From Elusimicrobiota bacterium (GTDB lineage: Bacteria > Elusimicrobiota > Elusimicrobia > 2-01-FULL-59-12 > JACPXA01): a stretch of DNA of 28,106 nt. The position numbers and the translations under genes were made by a program. This document shows, piece by piece, positions 9,001 through 15,465 of this stretch. How positions within the stretch are numbered: the stretch's first letter is position 1; each line of letters starts with the position of its first letter. The stretch spans positions 1-28,106 of the forward strand of contig JACPXA010000132.1 in the NCBI GenBank assembly GCA_016196785.1, read 5' to 3'. The notes beneath the pieces were generated by a model. That model made no database searches and was not told the origin of the DNA. It was given only the letters and a program-made list of their open reading frames with translations.

Positions 9001-11242
9001 GCTCATTGAGCTCTTGCCAGCCCGGGAGCCGTCTTCCCACGAGCAACCCACCTCCCAAGGTCAGAAGCGAGCGCCTATTTCCATGTTTATTCTCGCAGTA
9101 CTGCTCTGGGGGATAGGGCTGGGATGTGGGATGGTATTCACCCAGTGGCTCATACATAATGGGTTTGCTCTTCCTGTCGTGCTGATGGCTGAAGATCCCT
9201 CGAAGGGTGAGAGGAGACCTAGGGCATTAAAAAAGGAAATCCGTAAGGAGCCCAAGCTCAGTATCATTCAAGGCATCCTTTCAGAAGACGCAGACAAGGT
9301 GGTTCAGGCCTACCGTCAAGCCTCTGACCTGGGGTATTGGTATGGGGCCCTGGAGGCGATTCGTCGTCTACCCAGAACAGAGGAACGTCTCATTGCCTAC
9401 GTGCTTTACCTATTTGACGGCCAAGTCCTCGATGACCAGTTAGCCTCTACGTTCGGGATCACCGACCCAACACGTATTGATAAAGCGCTGAAAAACTTAG
9501 AGAGGCAAACGATCATTACCTCCAACGGACTTCGATGGCGCTTACATCCCATGAAGATACGCACTGCCAAGGGCATCGTTCAGTCCTTGAATACCCGGCA
9601 GCAATCCATGCTCAACGCTCAACGGTCGCTTGAGCTGGAGTGGGATGAGTTAAGCGACGGTGATCAGCGATGGCGACAGACCCAAGTGCTGTTTAGCCAA
9701 ACCATCCTTGATCACATTGTGGCTCAGACACCCTTGGGCCGGTTGATTCTAGGGTGGGATCAAGCCCGACCCGATGTCTTCAGGTTATTCCACCTCGGGC
9801 AGTTCCAGGGTATCTGGGAGCGCATCGAGCAACGACTCAATTCATCTCAGAAACATTTGGCGCTCGAGGACAAACTGAGGCTATTGACTGAGCATCGTGA
9901 AGCGTGGGAGAAGATGGAGGGCGCCATCTGGGATCTCCGCCACACGACATCCCCGGGGCGTTTCGCGATTGAAGACGAGCAACTGAAATGGCAGTTGAAA
10001 GCTAAGGGGGAAGACCCAACGAAAAGTGTCGCATTGGATCAAGGGGCGAGGATGTGGACCTCGGTGGACCTCCAGAAGGCGCTCGGTGGGACTGTGATCT
10101 CTGAGGACATTGAGGATCTCGATCCCCCTACAGCACCGAACGTCCAGTTCGTTCAGGGGGACATGACCCATTTTCGAAAGGAACTTGCAGGGCAGATCAA
10201 TGTCATCCGCCATGCGAACGTCTTGCGGTATCTGGATCCGGAGGCGTTTGATCGGACGGTCCAGAACGTGTTTGAGTACGCCAAAGCCAGAGGGGGAGGC
10301 CTCCTATACCACGTCGGGAAATCGGTCATTTATAACCCGGTGTTGTTCGACCAATTGATCTTTGATATCGGTGGACACTCAGATGCCGATTGGAAGCTCG
10401 TCTATGTGGGCTACCTCAGCGCGTTCTCAGCCAAGGAACACAATCCACAATCCTCGCTGCAACAACTCGTCCAACGCGAGCGCGCGCTCTCCAGTCAGGT
10501 GCTGGCCGTCCGCGAAAAGGCGCTTGAGGTACTAGACCATCTATACGGTGGATCGCCAGAAAAGGTTCAAGATCGCTACGGCCGAGTGCTCCCTAAAGCC
10601 CGCGACCGACTCCTCCACGCGCTCTTCTCGTTACCACCGAGAACGGTTAATGAGGAACTGATGGAAGAGATTCTGCGTGATCTCCTGAGGATCAGCCCAT
10701 GGACGAGGCCCAGTGACTATCTGGGCGGTTACTGGCGTGATCAGCGGGTGATGGTACCGTATGACGCTGGATGGGAGTTTGTGGAAGCGCCTCGGGACCT
10801 TCACACCTTGCTGGCTCAACTCTTGAAGCACTTGGAAAGAGAGAGCCAAAATCAATTTTCAGTAGGCCTGTTGGGGAGTCTTGGCATTTCTTTGAGCTTA
10901 GCTTGGCTGGCAGTGGCCGTGTTGACTTTCGAATGGATCAAGAGGGCTAGAACTCATCCCGAAACCCTCCTCGGGCTGCAGCCTCGGGAGGGCGGCCTGC
11001 GGCGGCGTCAGGCTCGCTCGGCATACCGTTCCGTCGTCAAGTATGCCGTCGCTCGCCTTCCTGGCCTCGGCGCGCCCCCCGAGGCTTCAGCCCGCCTGGC
11101 GCGCGATGTGTTCGACCGACGGCCTGTTGAATCAACGGGAACCGACCGGAAGGAAACTGACGAGCGGCCCACAAAGGGGTCACTCGAGGAAACAATGCAA
11201 GGTCTTTGGGACGACCGCCGGTCCCGTCTCCGGAGCACCTAG
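2..11242 (+). CDS. Giant mosaic multi-domain membrane protein (5' partial)
   Basis: The frame is open from base 2 to the TAG at 11240. The first possible start inside the window is GTG 83, but the frame continues in coding style upstream of it, so the gene very probably begins outside. Residues below are counted from GTG 83. An unknown N-terminal domain has an IQDAH motif (about 31-35) and a GGFHTP motif (about 438-443). A cysteine-dioxygenase-like cupin spans about 733-840 (H754, H756, H817, Y833). TPR-like repeats span about 1183-1525. Two histidine-kinase-like ATPase modules have N-box Asn at 2137 and 2535. A helix-turn-helix-like stretch lies at 2680-2706, a signal-peptide-like segment at 2791-2808, a winged-helix-like stretch near 3098-3160 and a methyltransferase-like Rossmann stretch at 3314-3413. 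Hydrophobic segments lie near 617-640, 955-990, 1607-1650, 2263-2300, 2754-2774, 2999-3024 and 3593-3618. Overall function is unknown; sensing or signalling at the membrane is an inference. Confidence 0.9.
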   Translation, partial: PPPAPTQPIPGPNWLQTFIEAIAPYGTVREIHVPAQPSGRKPDVTPGIGKTPPFVLLIQDAHRHLEAQQNIAHILRAVGEQSKVQVLVGIEGTSGPFLSDRFRQLPDQRILRKVADWCFQHELLTGPEYAGLTVPSPLLLWGVDDGPRYAANVRALRESLARRPQAEALREQLASHLESLKASAYPPALIALDRQATAFHSGQLTLGAYLAVLQSASHQRGVPPTFPHLRQFAEALAQETQLNFSKVERQRALLIGRLNRQLPDQDRQALLEASAAYRLGSIDGETYYHRLATICRQRGMLLETFPQFQAYVRYVLLTEAINHEALFREFQTFEEHTWTQLLLIPDQRVLFHATQVLTLLTRLMNHTLTPPEWEICQRRRPEVLEMLARYAPDISPAFLLPFEQFYREAEARNQALLTNLLAKMDALESDPNSIVVPAKAGTQRLDPRLRPSGMTISPRIAVLVAGGFHTPRLSQALKTQQIPYLVLAPQVTHAEDGAKYLEVFARGTTPLEQLFTGRNLTLNLPSGLATHAADSKAQVIQNTALGTLTSGAVALTAAEAPNHIVRMDQVRQVITTLADLPGIGAVTATDPRLAGKNQIVTVTFQGFPSIDVVVSGKGGDGIQLVEFRRAKHRPHRFAFFGKKIMAVGIFILACIYGIGWFPAMNLMVIGNVRGGVEKAQLEARSWLFRDLIRQVRGWFEQHGVPRTRQDQEIAASHIQQMGERWWAEHYLHRPWFRWALRGVVQFPQGDEQYHRNLVINVDNLWAMFLHVWQGGGATGIHNHAGVMGVSIPFGEGLVVDAWELAENPGGPWDGKVVGLRFLGSRPMPAGQGQRLVKGKGGSIHVVRNTTTEPKMVYEVYSPPFTHVNNPIPVDGNLPDFIPGHTTPFHIRHEPAGNMARRLAPRLLTNARRLDSQMVQEALKRDDAPLPVYTADGTAIPTAEGALRYMRTLWVETWHTQEGSLIFTPKLPPQAEKVRPRKFLIIVFILGVPLSLLGFLGVSPGISHLGNLFLPPLLMTWKPLKPSNPFLRIVRMVIEKLSDDVIGEAARRELQTFFQGVTQVDLLNPTHLRALHRLNEVLPAPASIGRWEELPPQARQVRQRLNEWGFTGGVFRPGVEYEDWMGQAIAQVPGLDPPVQSQLHRIFQRGGPIESLPSNDVILLSTLRVHLSELAVHGIPIASELKRIAGYLDDLGLGLEWAKALLEDSRFQQAMRHAIEGRRLYQKDQPEKALKAFDQAVQLYPEYPRFQNWLGAMQTNFAAQLFNDYLASANESLPPGLNPVVNQAETLLREALRRLPRPMAHEAYGNWGTLLLLKYGTQREQEAIQAYQQSIAIAEAFNPAFFESNKNLAVLYLTRWRRHHERGELTREIQALQTALSYNPWLIASRALLVGLYALQGNYQEAIPQIETVFRQYEEGDWETSEGERETPEGRAIAEEEITRFLLGRPRLYNDYGTQLLRRENLPEALAQFHRALQLAPDYGEPLSNIGYIKLLQGDAPGALEWLTKAVEVDQSAPKSHLNRAVVLWLLGRVDEMKQELGQASRLAEEQEDSEVQRAAKQVGANQSAIEIIEAESPQEVEVIFPNDPLHPRRIPVAEAIQGLKGAVLKIHADVGNPRKLTWVGPRGGKGSKGAIHLGLILMWTGLSLFGFSAWASLGRGGPFVLALTNMAPALLSWLSSTSAVSDLARFLTGGFPLVTPLVGGTDSPHEGKKAPSVPPHWDPIWELPKGNELREVEIVIRKLSVEGIPSMGRAFASMAREWKESRPARALRAMYYRYPELAGAIITSISEGLHHRWKAIINPRLREGEPPVIEPELLGALVNRGLIRYRQFEQGKKDEQDDILDFSNGRSLAVRHDLEGIAGLMGYLPRAVVLRILARVADDQLRVLVPAMISFASTRKTWAPDEAGAWTPNEAYNVDDVLKTLPPERQRLIPELGTYLNSLKSPLPSLSQAVDVTSKRRSESDELDELTLAVALLGHGGKLAVTSQIDSLCEALEVLHNRAPLEYSEALKLSRERLLSLKATFTDQLVRQVNDLGVHVRDFGEATPGMTAQIRPLMEQFTQWLRAYGDTLQLTERTIELFRLEKVHSTLERETLHVRALTEFLDVGRARHTTPVLLQQWLPGRVWETKGRQFPIEYLMDSDLPPISVNEELLHLALERVLSNAFQEIERQPLRRSSGKVTVTVRRSQDNARVTIGLSNPGHLPTEDARQLFTLNYARPSFHHGIGLPFTARAIKAMGGAMTANTLVQEGMPTVKFVITFPSNTPSRPNHQLVASPTFGRVFADRGDSWVGLLLGLVGFLLFIVLASSFTWASLLPPAVVPPLLMVQRRSEKPAGLRQHPGQSSPDEAIAAVSLAVALPEHLGPSVTERIQVIQGTLDHFGRLLYPEGEVQQAMVAQLSKTLGRLLKAYRTGHDGFLQRAQAMVLMRHPPATKNQVKALKKEFHRWLHDFDHALQATETFIQRSLVEKGTMMTGEEKTYLENVLVQLRRERARYGALNTFLVPPLINHRESVSLNEWLANHPWSTEWELSAVDTSRVEKDLPRLEGDPQLFSLALERILSNAIHELTMRQKERPQVHSKVTIRAFHEDSHLHIWVEYPGSREMVTSSLVMERIRGLDLTDPKSRHRIGLSVARRLLERIGGAITVDDGEGREGRLSPAITIRITFSVPSLSTANENPHLRTARGTRILSYLKQHFQPSHKPHVGNCFSDAGKCLHTSSRTIYRRLKEAGEAGHQLRVMARQIMKEERHKRHQAVRRPSREPKLRVLLLDFGPMWGSGWEVLAMTFLGAGLVLAIGIVTILNAKKSLFLTNGQVFPRLSMFLMAGLLAASVSSHAQSIQTLHAQQEWRFVELVADSGQELSGQFLVLPAGGEMSGEDTRAADLTRRINELDAWEELSRYGTLLSFPGPSRGSAQSPPQRIMGFLVGWNGDHHPALIIPPKGKKMFRITAKKGAMRFQAGKNTLIIRVPRPTHIPIGPSDALFSMAEDGSAVEKYDPGGQLLIELLPAREPSSHEQPTSQGQKRAPISMFILAVLLWGIGLGCGMVFTQWLIHNGFALPVVLMAEDPSKGERRPRALKKEIRKEPKLSIIQGILSEDADKVVQAYRQASDLGYWYGALEAIRRLPRTEERLIAYVLYLFDGQVLDDQLASTFGITDPTRIDKALKNLERQTIITSNGLRWRLHPMKIRTAKGIVQSLNTRQQSMLNAQRSLELEWDELSDGDQRWRQTQVLFSQTILDHIVAQTPLGRLILGWDQARPDVFRLFHLGQFQGIWERIEQRLNSSQKHLALEDKLRLLTEHREAWEKMEGAIWDLRHTTSPGRFAIEDEQLKWQLKAKGEDPTKSVALDQGARMWTSVDLQKALGGTVISEDIEDLDPPTAPNVQFVQGDMTHFRKELAGQINVIRHANVLRYLDPEAFDRTVQNVFEYAKARGGGLLYHVGKSVIYNPVLFDQLIFDIGGHSDADWKLVYVGYLSAFSAKEHNPQSSLQQLVQRERALSSQVLAVREKALEVLDHLYGGSPEKVQDRYGRVLPKARDRLLHALFSLPPRTVNEELMEEILRDLLRISPWTRPSDYLGGYWRDQRVMVPYDAGWEFVEAPRDLHTLLAQLLKHLERESQNQFSVGLLGSLGISLSLAWLAVAVLTFEWIKRARTHPETLLGLQPREGGLRRRQARSAYRSVVKYAVARLPGLGAPPEASARLARDVFDRRPVESTGTDRKETDERPTKGSLEETMQGLWDDRRSRLRST
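1301..1368. repeat. REP-like double-hairpin repeat inside the giant gene
   Basis: Two stem-loops lie back to back. The first has arms GTCCCCGC (1307-1314) and GCGGGGAC (1319-1326) around a GAAA loop. The second has arms ATCCCCGA (1338-1345) and TCGGGGAT (1355-1362). The outer ends, ATTGTCGTCCCC and GGGGATGACGAT, are inverted with 10 of 12 matches. Dispersed elements of this form, with the translated signature VPAKAGTQ, are widespread in bacterial genomes. Here the element is read in frame and adds roughly 23 residues just before the GGFHTP motif. Exact ends are uncertain. Confidence 0.8.
10973..11093. repeat. Long imperfect inverted repeat in the 3' end of the giant gene
   Basis: The outer arms GGGCTGCAGCCTCGGG (10973-10988) and CCCGAGGCTTCAGCCC (11078-11093) pair with one mismatch. 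The inner arms GGCATAC (11020-11026) and GTATGCC (11041-11047) pair perfectly around a 14-nt loop, with partial pairing in between. The element is translated as an Arg/Ala/Leu/Pro-rich tail after the last membrane segment. This looks like a mobile or dispersed palindrome rather than protein-driven sequence. No second copy is visible in the window. Confidence 0.6.
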
Positions 11243-11294
11243 GTAGTCAAGAAACAGGCTTCATTCCCTTCCCCAGTGACTACAGCGAATCGTG

Positions 11295-11300
11295 TATAAT
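11295..11300 (+). promoter_or_regulatory. TATAAT -10 box of hemL, probably leaderless
   Basis: A perfect TATAAT lies in the 66-nt gap after the giant gene. Only 8 nt separate it from the hemL ATG at 11309, so transcription would start at or within a few bases of the start codon. No good -35 box is seen 15-18 nt upstream, and no Shine-Dalgarno fits in the space. Confidence 0.55.
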
Positions 11301-11308
11301 GTGGCGGT

Positions 11309-12613
11309 ATGACGACGAGCGATCGTCGGTCAGAGGCGCTGTTTCGACGAGCACAGCGCGTGTTGGTCGGGGGGGTGAACTCGCCGGTACGGGCGTTCAA
11401 GGCGGTGGGGGGGGTGCCCCGGTGGATCGCCCGGGGGCGGGGGAGCGCGCTGTGGGACGTTGATGGACACCGCTACGTTGACTATTGCGGGTCGTGGGGG
11501 CCGCTCATTTTGGGACACGCCCACCCCGCGGTGCTGAAGGCGGTGCGGTCAGCGCTGACGAGGGGGGCCAGTTTTGGGGCGTCGTCAGAACCGGAGCTGC
11601 GGCTGGCCGAACTGATCTGTGAGGCGTTGCCGTCTGTTGAGCAGATTCGGTTCGTGAGTTCTGGGACGGAGTCGGTGATGTCGGCGATTCGCCTGGCACG
11701 GGCGGCGACCCAGCGGGACATCATCGTGAAGTTCGCAGGCTGCTATCACGGGCATGTGGATAGTTTGTTGGTTCAGGTGGGCTCAGGCGCTTTGACGTTG
11801 GGGGTACCCAGCTCCGCGGGGGTCCCTCACGCAGTGACGCAAGCGACACGCGTCCTGCCGTACAACGATCTGACCGCGGCGGGACAGCTTTTTCAGAAAG
11901 AAGGAGATCGGATCGCGGCGGTCATTGTGGAACCGGTCGCCGCGAATATGGGGGTCGTGCCTCCCCAGCCGGGCTTTTTGGAGGAACTCCGGGCGCTCAC
12001 CACGCGGCATGGGGCGCTATTGATCTTTGATGAGGTGATCACGGGCTTCCGGTTGGGTTTCGGCGGGGCGCAGACGCAGTACCGGCTCGCCCCGGATCTC
12101 ACCTGTTTGGGAAAGATCATCGGAGGCGGGTTTCCAGTAGGGGCGTACGGCGGTCATCGGACACTCATGAAGTGGGTGGCGCCGTTGGGGCCGGTGTATC
12201 AAGCTGGAACGCTGTCCGGCAACCCTATTGCGATGAGTGCCGGTCTGGCGACGTTAACCCTGTTGCAACGTCGGGCGGGATACGCCCGGCTCGAACAACT
12301 CACCCGACGCTTGGTGGAAGGAGTCAGGACGGCCGCCTGGAGCCACGGGGTGCCCATCCGCATGAACTCCGTCGCGTCGTTCTTCACCGTATTTTTTACC
12401 CAGGAACCGGTCGTGGATGAACGGACTGCCCGACGAGCAGATGCAAGACGGTATGCTCGGTTTTTCCAAGGGATGCTGAAGCGAGGGGTGTACTTCCCGC
12501 CATCGCAGTTTGAGGCAGCCTTCGTGTCCGTTGCCCACACCGAGCAGGACATTGACCGGACCATTGAGGCGGCTCGTCTGACGTTTGCTGAGCTGGGAAC
12601 AGGCCGTGGTTGA
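11309..12613 (+). CDS. hemL: Glutamate-1-semialdehyde 2,1-aminomutase
   Basis: This 434-aa class III PLP aminotransferase-fold enzyme converts glutamate-1-semialdehyde to 5-aminolevulinate, the cytoplasmic tetrapyrrole precursor of the C5 pathway. The N-terminus has the family hallmark VGGVNSPVRAF. A GTESVMSAIRLAR block (PLP phosphate site), the FDEVITGFR motif and the PLP-binding Lys269 in CLGKIIGGGFPVGAYGG follow. Length is normal for the family. The ATG at 11309 sits directly after a TATAAT box. The 3' end overlaps the DUF1015 gene by 8 nt, indicating cotranscription. No hemA is present in the window. Confidence 0.96.
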   Translation: MTTSDRRSEALFRRAQRVLVGGVNSPVRAFKAVGGVPRWIARGRGSALWDVDGHRYVDYCGSWGPLILGHAHPAVLKAVRSALTRGASFGASSEPELRLAELICEALPSVEQIRFVSSGTESVMSAIRLARAATQRDIIVKFAGCYHGHVDSLLVQVGSGALTLGVPSSAGVPHAVTQATRVLPYNDLTAAGQLFQKEGDRIAAVIVEPVAANMGVVPPQPGFLEELRALTTRHGALLIFDEVITGFRLGFGGAQTQYRLAPDLTCLGKIIGGGFPVGAYGGHRTLMKWVAPLGPVYQAGTLSGNPIAMSAGLATLTLLQRRAGYARLEQLTRRLVEGVRTAAWSHGVPIRMNSVASFFTVFFTQEPVVDERTARRADARRYARFFQGMLKRGVYFPPSQFEAAFVSVAHTEQDIDRTIEAARLTFAELGTGRG

Positions 12614-13913
12614 CATCCAGCCGTTCTGTGCGCTGCGTTTCCAACCGAAGAACGTTCCCGACCTTAGCCGTGTGCTGTGTCCCCCATACGATGTGATCTC
12701 GCCGAAGGTCCGGGCGCTGATCACCCGTCTGCATCCCTACAACGCGGTCCATCTCGAGTTGCCGAAGGGCTCAGGAGACAGAAACCGATATCAGCAGGCG
12801 GCGGCGCTCCTTCGTCGCTGGCAACGGCTCGGGGTGCTGAAGGGTGATCCCAGTCCCGCGCTGTACCTCTATCAGCAGACCTTTTCGCTGGATGGGAAGT
12901 CATTCAGCCGCGTTGGATTTTTCTGCGCGCTGCGGGTGGAGGAACCGTGGACCGGTGAGATCGCCCCGCATGAACGGACCCTGCCCAAGCCGAAGGCCGA
13001 CCGCCTGCGGTTGTTCCGCGCGGTGAAGGCCAATATCAGCCCTATCTTTGGGGTCGTGGCAGATCCCCGGGGATCGCTCGCGGATCACCTTCGCCAGCTG
13101 GTGAGGCACCCGGCCGATGGGCAGCGGTTCCTGCTGGATGTCAGCGACCCCTTGGATCGAACCGTCCAACACCAGCTGTGGCGGGTGACCAGGGATGAGG
13201 AAATCGCCACGCTCCAACAATTCCTGCGGCCCGTAGCGATCCCTAAGCCGGTGATGATTGCAGATGGCCACCACCGGTATGAGACGGCGTGGGCCTACGC
13301 CCAGGAACGCGCCCGTCAGGCGCGGCGCATGAAAGGCGCGCGGTGGGTCGCCGCCAGTTCCGGGCCGCCGGCGTTCCAATACGTGTTGACGTTTTTGTGC
13401 TCCATCGCTGATCCTGGTGTGGTGATCTTGCCCACTCACCGGGCGCTTACGGAAGATCCGTGGCGTGGTCGCTGGCCAACGGCGATCCAACATGAAGCCA
13501 CCGTTACGCAAATCCCCTCCATTGCGGGGTTGAAGGCCGCCATTGACCGAGTGCCGCCACGGATCCCGAGGATTGGGATGTTCCGTTGCGTTCAGGGTCG
13601 TGAATCCTGGTATCTGTTGACGGCAAAAAGCCGCCAGGAGGTCGAAGTGGCCTGGCTGCATGGGGTCCTTTTGGGGAACCGACTCCCCCCTGAGCGGTTC
13701 AGCTACAGCCGTGACGCCGCCGCGCTGGTTCGTGAGATCCGGGGACGTCGGCGAGGGGTAGTCTTTATGCTGCCCCCGCCCCGCAAGGACCTGATCATGC
13801 AGATCGCCACAAGCGGCGATCCCCAATGTCTTCCTCCGAAATCAACCTATTTCTACCCGAAGTTAGCCACGGGGCTGGTGATGCTGTCTCTGGATGGTCC
13901 GCTTCACCAGTAA
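12606..13913 (+). CDS. DUF1015 family protein
   Basis: This 435-aa protein belongs to the DUF1015 (PF06245) family, whose biochemical function is not established. Diagnostic blocks are PFCALRF at the N-terminus, LCPPYDVIS, HLELPKG and the central ADGHHRYETAWAYA motif. I chose GTG 12606 because the conserved DIQPF begins immediately after it. An in-frame TTG at 12585 would only add residues lying within hemL. The gene overlaps hemL by 8 nt and is followed by pabB after 19 nt, so it is an internal operon member. It looks cytoplasmic, with no signal peptide or membrane segment. Confidence 0.88.
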   Translation: MVDIQPFCALRFQPKNVPDLSRVLCPPYDVISPKVRALITRLHPYNAVHLELPKGSGDRNRYQQAAALLRRWQRLGVLKGDPSPALYLYQQTFSLDGKSFSRVGFFCALRVEEPWTGEIAPHERTLPKPKADRLRLFRAVKANISPIFGVVADPRGSLADHLRQLVRHPADGQRFLLDVSDPLDRTVQHQLWRVTRDEEIATLQQFLRPVAIPKPVMIADGHHRYETAWAYAQERARQARRMKGARWVAASSGPPAFQYVLTFLCSIADPGVVILPTHRALTEDPWRGRWPTAIQHEATVTQIPSIAGLKAAIDRVPPRIPRIGMFRCVQGRESWYLLTAKSRQEVEVAWLHGVLLGNRLPPERFSYSRDAAALVREIRGRRRGVVFMLPPPRKDLIMQIATSGDPQCLPPKSTYFYPKLATGLVMLSLDGPLHQ

Positions 13914-13932
13914 GAGAGAAACCCCCTGAGGA

Positions 13933-15465
13933 ATGATGACTCCGTCCTTTCGCTGGTTTTGTCGCGCGGCTCGTGGCCATCCCATCGTCCCGTTTTGGGT
14001 CCAGTGGCCTGACCCGCTGCCAGAGGATCTCACCTGGGCGTGGCGGTTGAATGCGGGCGAGCCGCGCTGGGCACTCCTAGACAGCGCCTCACCGGGGCCC
14101 CAAGCGACATTCTCCTATGTGTCCACCGGCCCTGCCCATCTGGTCGTCGGCGCGAGAGGTCATCAGGTCTGGCGGGAAGTGCCCGGGAAGTCCCGCGTCA
14201 CCCACACCGTCACTGACCCCGTTGTGGTGCTTGAGCGGGTGGTTCGCACGTATCGGGGGCCGCACATTCCGGGAATGCCGGACAGGTGGGGTGGCGCGGT
14301 CGGCTACTTTGCGTATGAGTGCGGGCGATTCTTTGATCCCGCGATTCGGTTCCGTTCCCGTCCAGCGACGCCGGAGTCACAATTCCCCGATTTCCTCTTT
14401 GGATTCTTCACCGAAGGGATCCTGATTGAGCACAAGCCTCGCCGAGCCTGGTTGGTTGCTTGTGTGCGGATTCAGGATCGGTCCTTGCCGGGCCTCCGTC
14501 GGTCGTTTGCGCAAGGCAGGCGGCAGCTGAAAGAACTTGCCTACCGGCTGACGGCTTCGCTCAATGGGATAGGGGGGAGCACAGGAGTGCCCCTGAAGAT
14601 TGGTTCAGCCCACCCGGAGATGTCTCAGGGGGCCTTTGAAGCCATGGTGCGGCAGGCCAAACGGTTCATTGCGGCGGGGGACATCTACCAGGCAAACCTG
14701 GCCCAGCGATTTGTCGCCCGGTGCGAGGGCGACCCGTGGACGTTGTACCAAAGCCTCAAGCGCATCAACCCCTCCCCTTACGCGTGTTATCTGCGGTTCC
14801 CGGAAGTCACGTTGGTGAGCTGTTCGCCGGAGCTCCTCTTGCGGGTCTCAGGGCGGGTGGACGAGACTCGGCCGATCGCTGGGACCCGTCCGCGCGGCGG
14901 GGATCCTGTTGAAGACCAGCGGTTAAGTGCGGAGCTCCTCTTGGACCCGAAGGAGCGGGCGGAGCATATCATGTTGGTTGATCTCGAGCGGAATGACTTG
15001 GGGCGAGTTTCGATTCCTGGCACGGTGCGGGTCGCGGAGCGGATGGTGCTGGAGCGCTACTCCCACGTGACGCATATCGTCTCCCATGTCGAGGGGTATT
15101 TATCCGAGGGAAAGACCGCGTTCGACGCGCTCCGGGCGCTGTTTCCTGGAGGAACGATCACGGGGTGCCCCAAGATCCGGGCGATGCAGATCATTGAGAC
15201 TCTGGAAGCGGCAAGGCGAGGGCCGTACTGCGGATCAGCAGGGTTCCTCAGCTTCACTGGGCGGCTCGACCTCAACATCCTGATTCGGACGTTCATCCTC
15301 CAGGGTGAGCGGCTCTCCTTCTCGGTCGGCGCCGGGATTGTGGCGGACTCCGACCCCACCCGCGAGTACCATGAAACCCTCCACAAAGGGCAGGCGCTCC
15401 TCGCGGCGATCCGAGCCCACCAGGTACCACGTCTCCACCGCGTGAGGGCGTTCGTCACATGCTGA
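13933..15465 (+). CDS. pabB: Chorismate-binding enzyme, aminodeoxychorismate synthase component I-like
   Basis: This 510-aa protein is of the anthranilate synthase I / PabB / isochorismate synthase fold. It probably converts chorismate, with ammonia from a PabA/TrpG subunit, to 4-amino-4-deoxychorismate for folate synthesis. Visible motifs are GDIYQANLAQRF, SCSPELLLRV, PIAGTRPRG, LVDLERNDLGRV, FPGGTITGCPKIRAMQIIE and GAGIVADSDP. It overlaps a pabC-like gene, which supports the PabB call. The PIxGT motif has Ala316, where E. coli PabB has a catalytic Lys and TrpE has Ala, so an anthranilate synthase role cannot be excluded. No glutaminase gene is present in the window. The start ATG 13933 follows a GAGGA-type ribosome site, with a second ATG at 13936. 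Confidence 0.85.
   Translation: MMTPSFRWFCRAARGHPIVPFWVQWPDPLPEDLTWAWRLNAGEPRWALLDSASPGPQATFSYVSTGPAHLVVGARGHQVWREVPGKSRVTHTVTDPVVVLERVVRTYRGPHIPGMPDRWGGAVGYFAYECGRFFDPAIRFRSRPATPESQFPDFLFGFFTEGILIEHKPRRAWLVACVRIQDRSLPGLRRSFAQGRRQLKELAYRLTASLNGIGGSTGVPLKIGSAHPEMSQGAFEAMVRQAKRFIAAGDIYQANLAQRFVARCEGDPWTLYQSLKRINPSPYACYLRFPEVTLVSCSPELLLRVSGRVDETRPIAGTRPRGGDPVEDQRLSAELLLDPKERAEHIMLVDLERNDLGRVSIPGTVRVAERMVLERYSHVTHIVSHVEGYLSEGKTAFDALRALFPGGTITGCPKIRAMQIIETLEAARRGPYCGSAGFLSFTGRLDLNILIRTFILQGERLSFSVGAGIVADSDPTREYHETLHKGQALLAAIRAHQVPRLHRVRAFVTC

Noticed and set aside
1301..11093. CRISPR array
   Set aside because: The repeats seen are single palindromic elements. No regularly spaced direct repeats with unique spacers were found anywhere in the window.
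12900..13826. 308-codon open frame on the minus strand
   Set aside because: It lies wholly opposite the DUF1015 gene, which has clear family motifs. The minus frame has no recognisable domain and is a GC-rich shadow.
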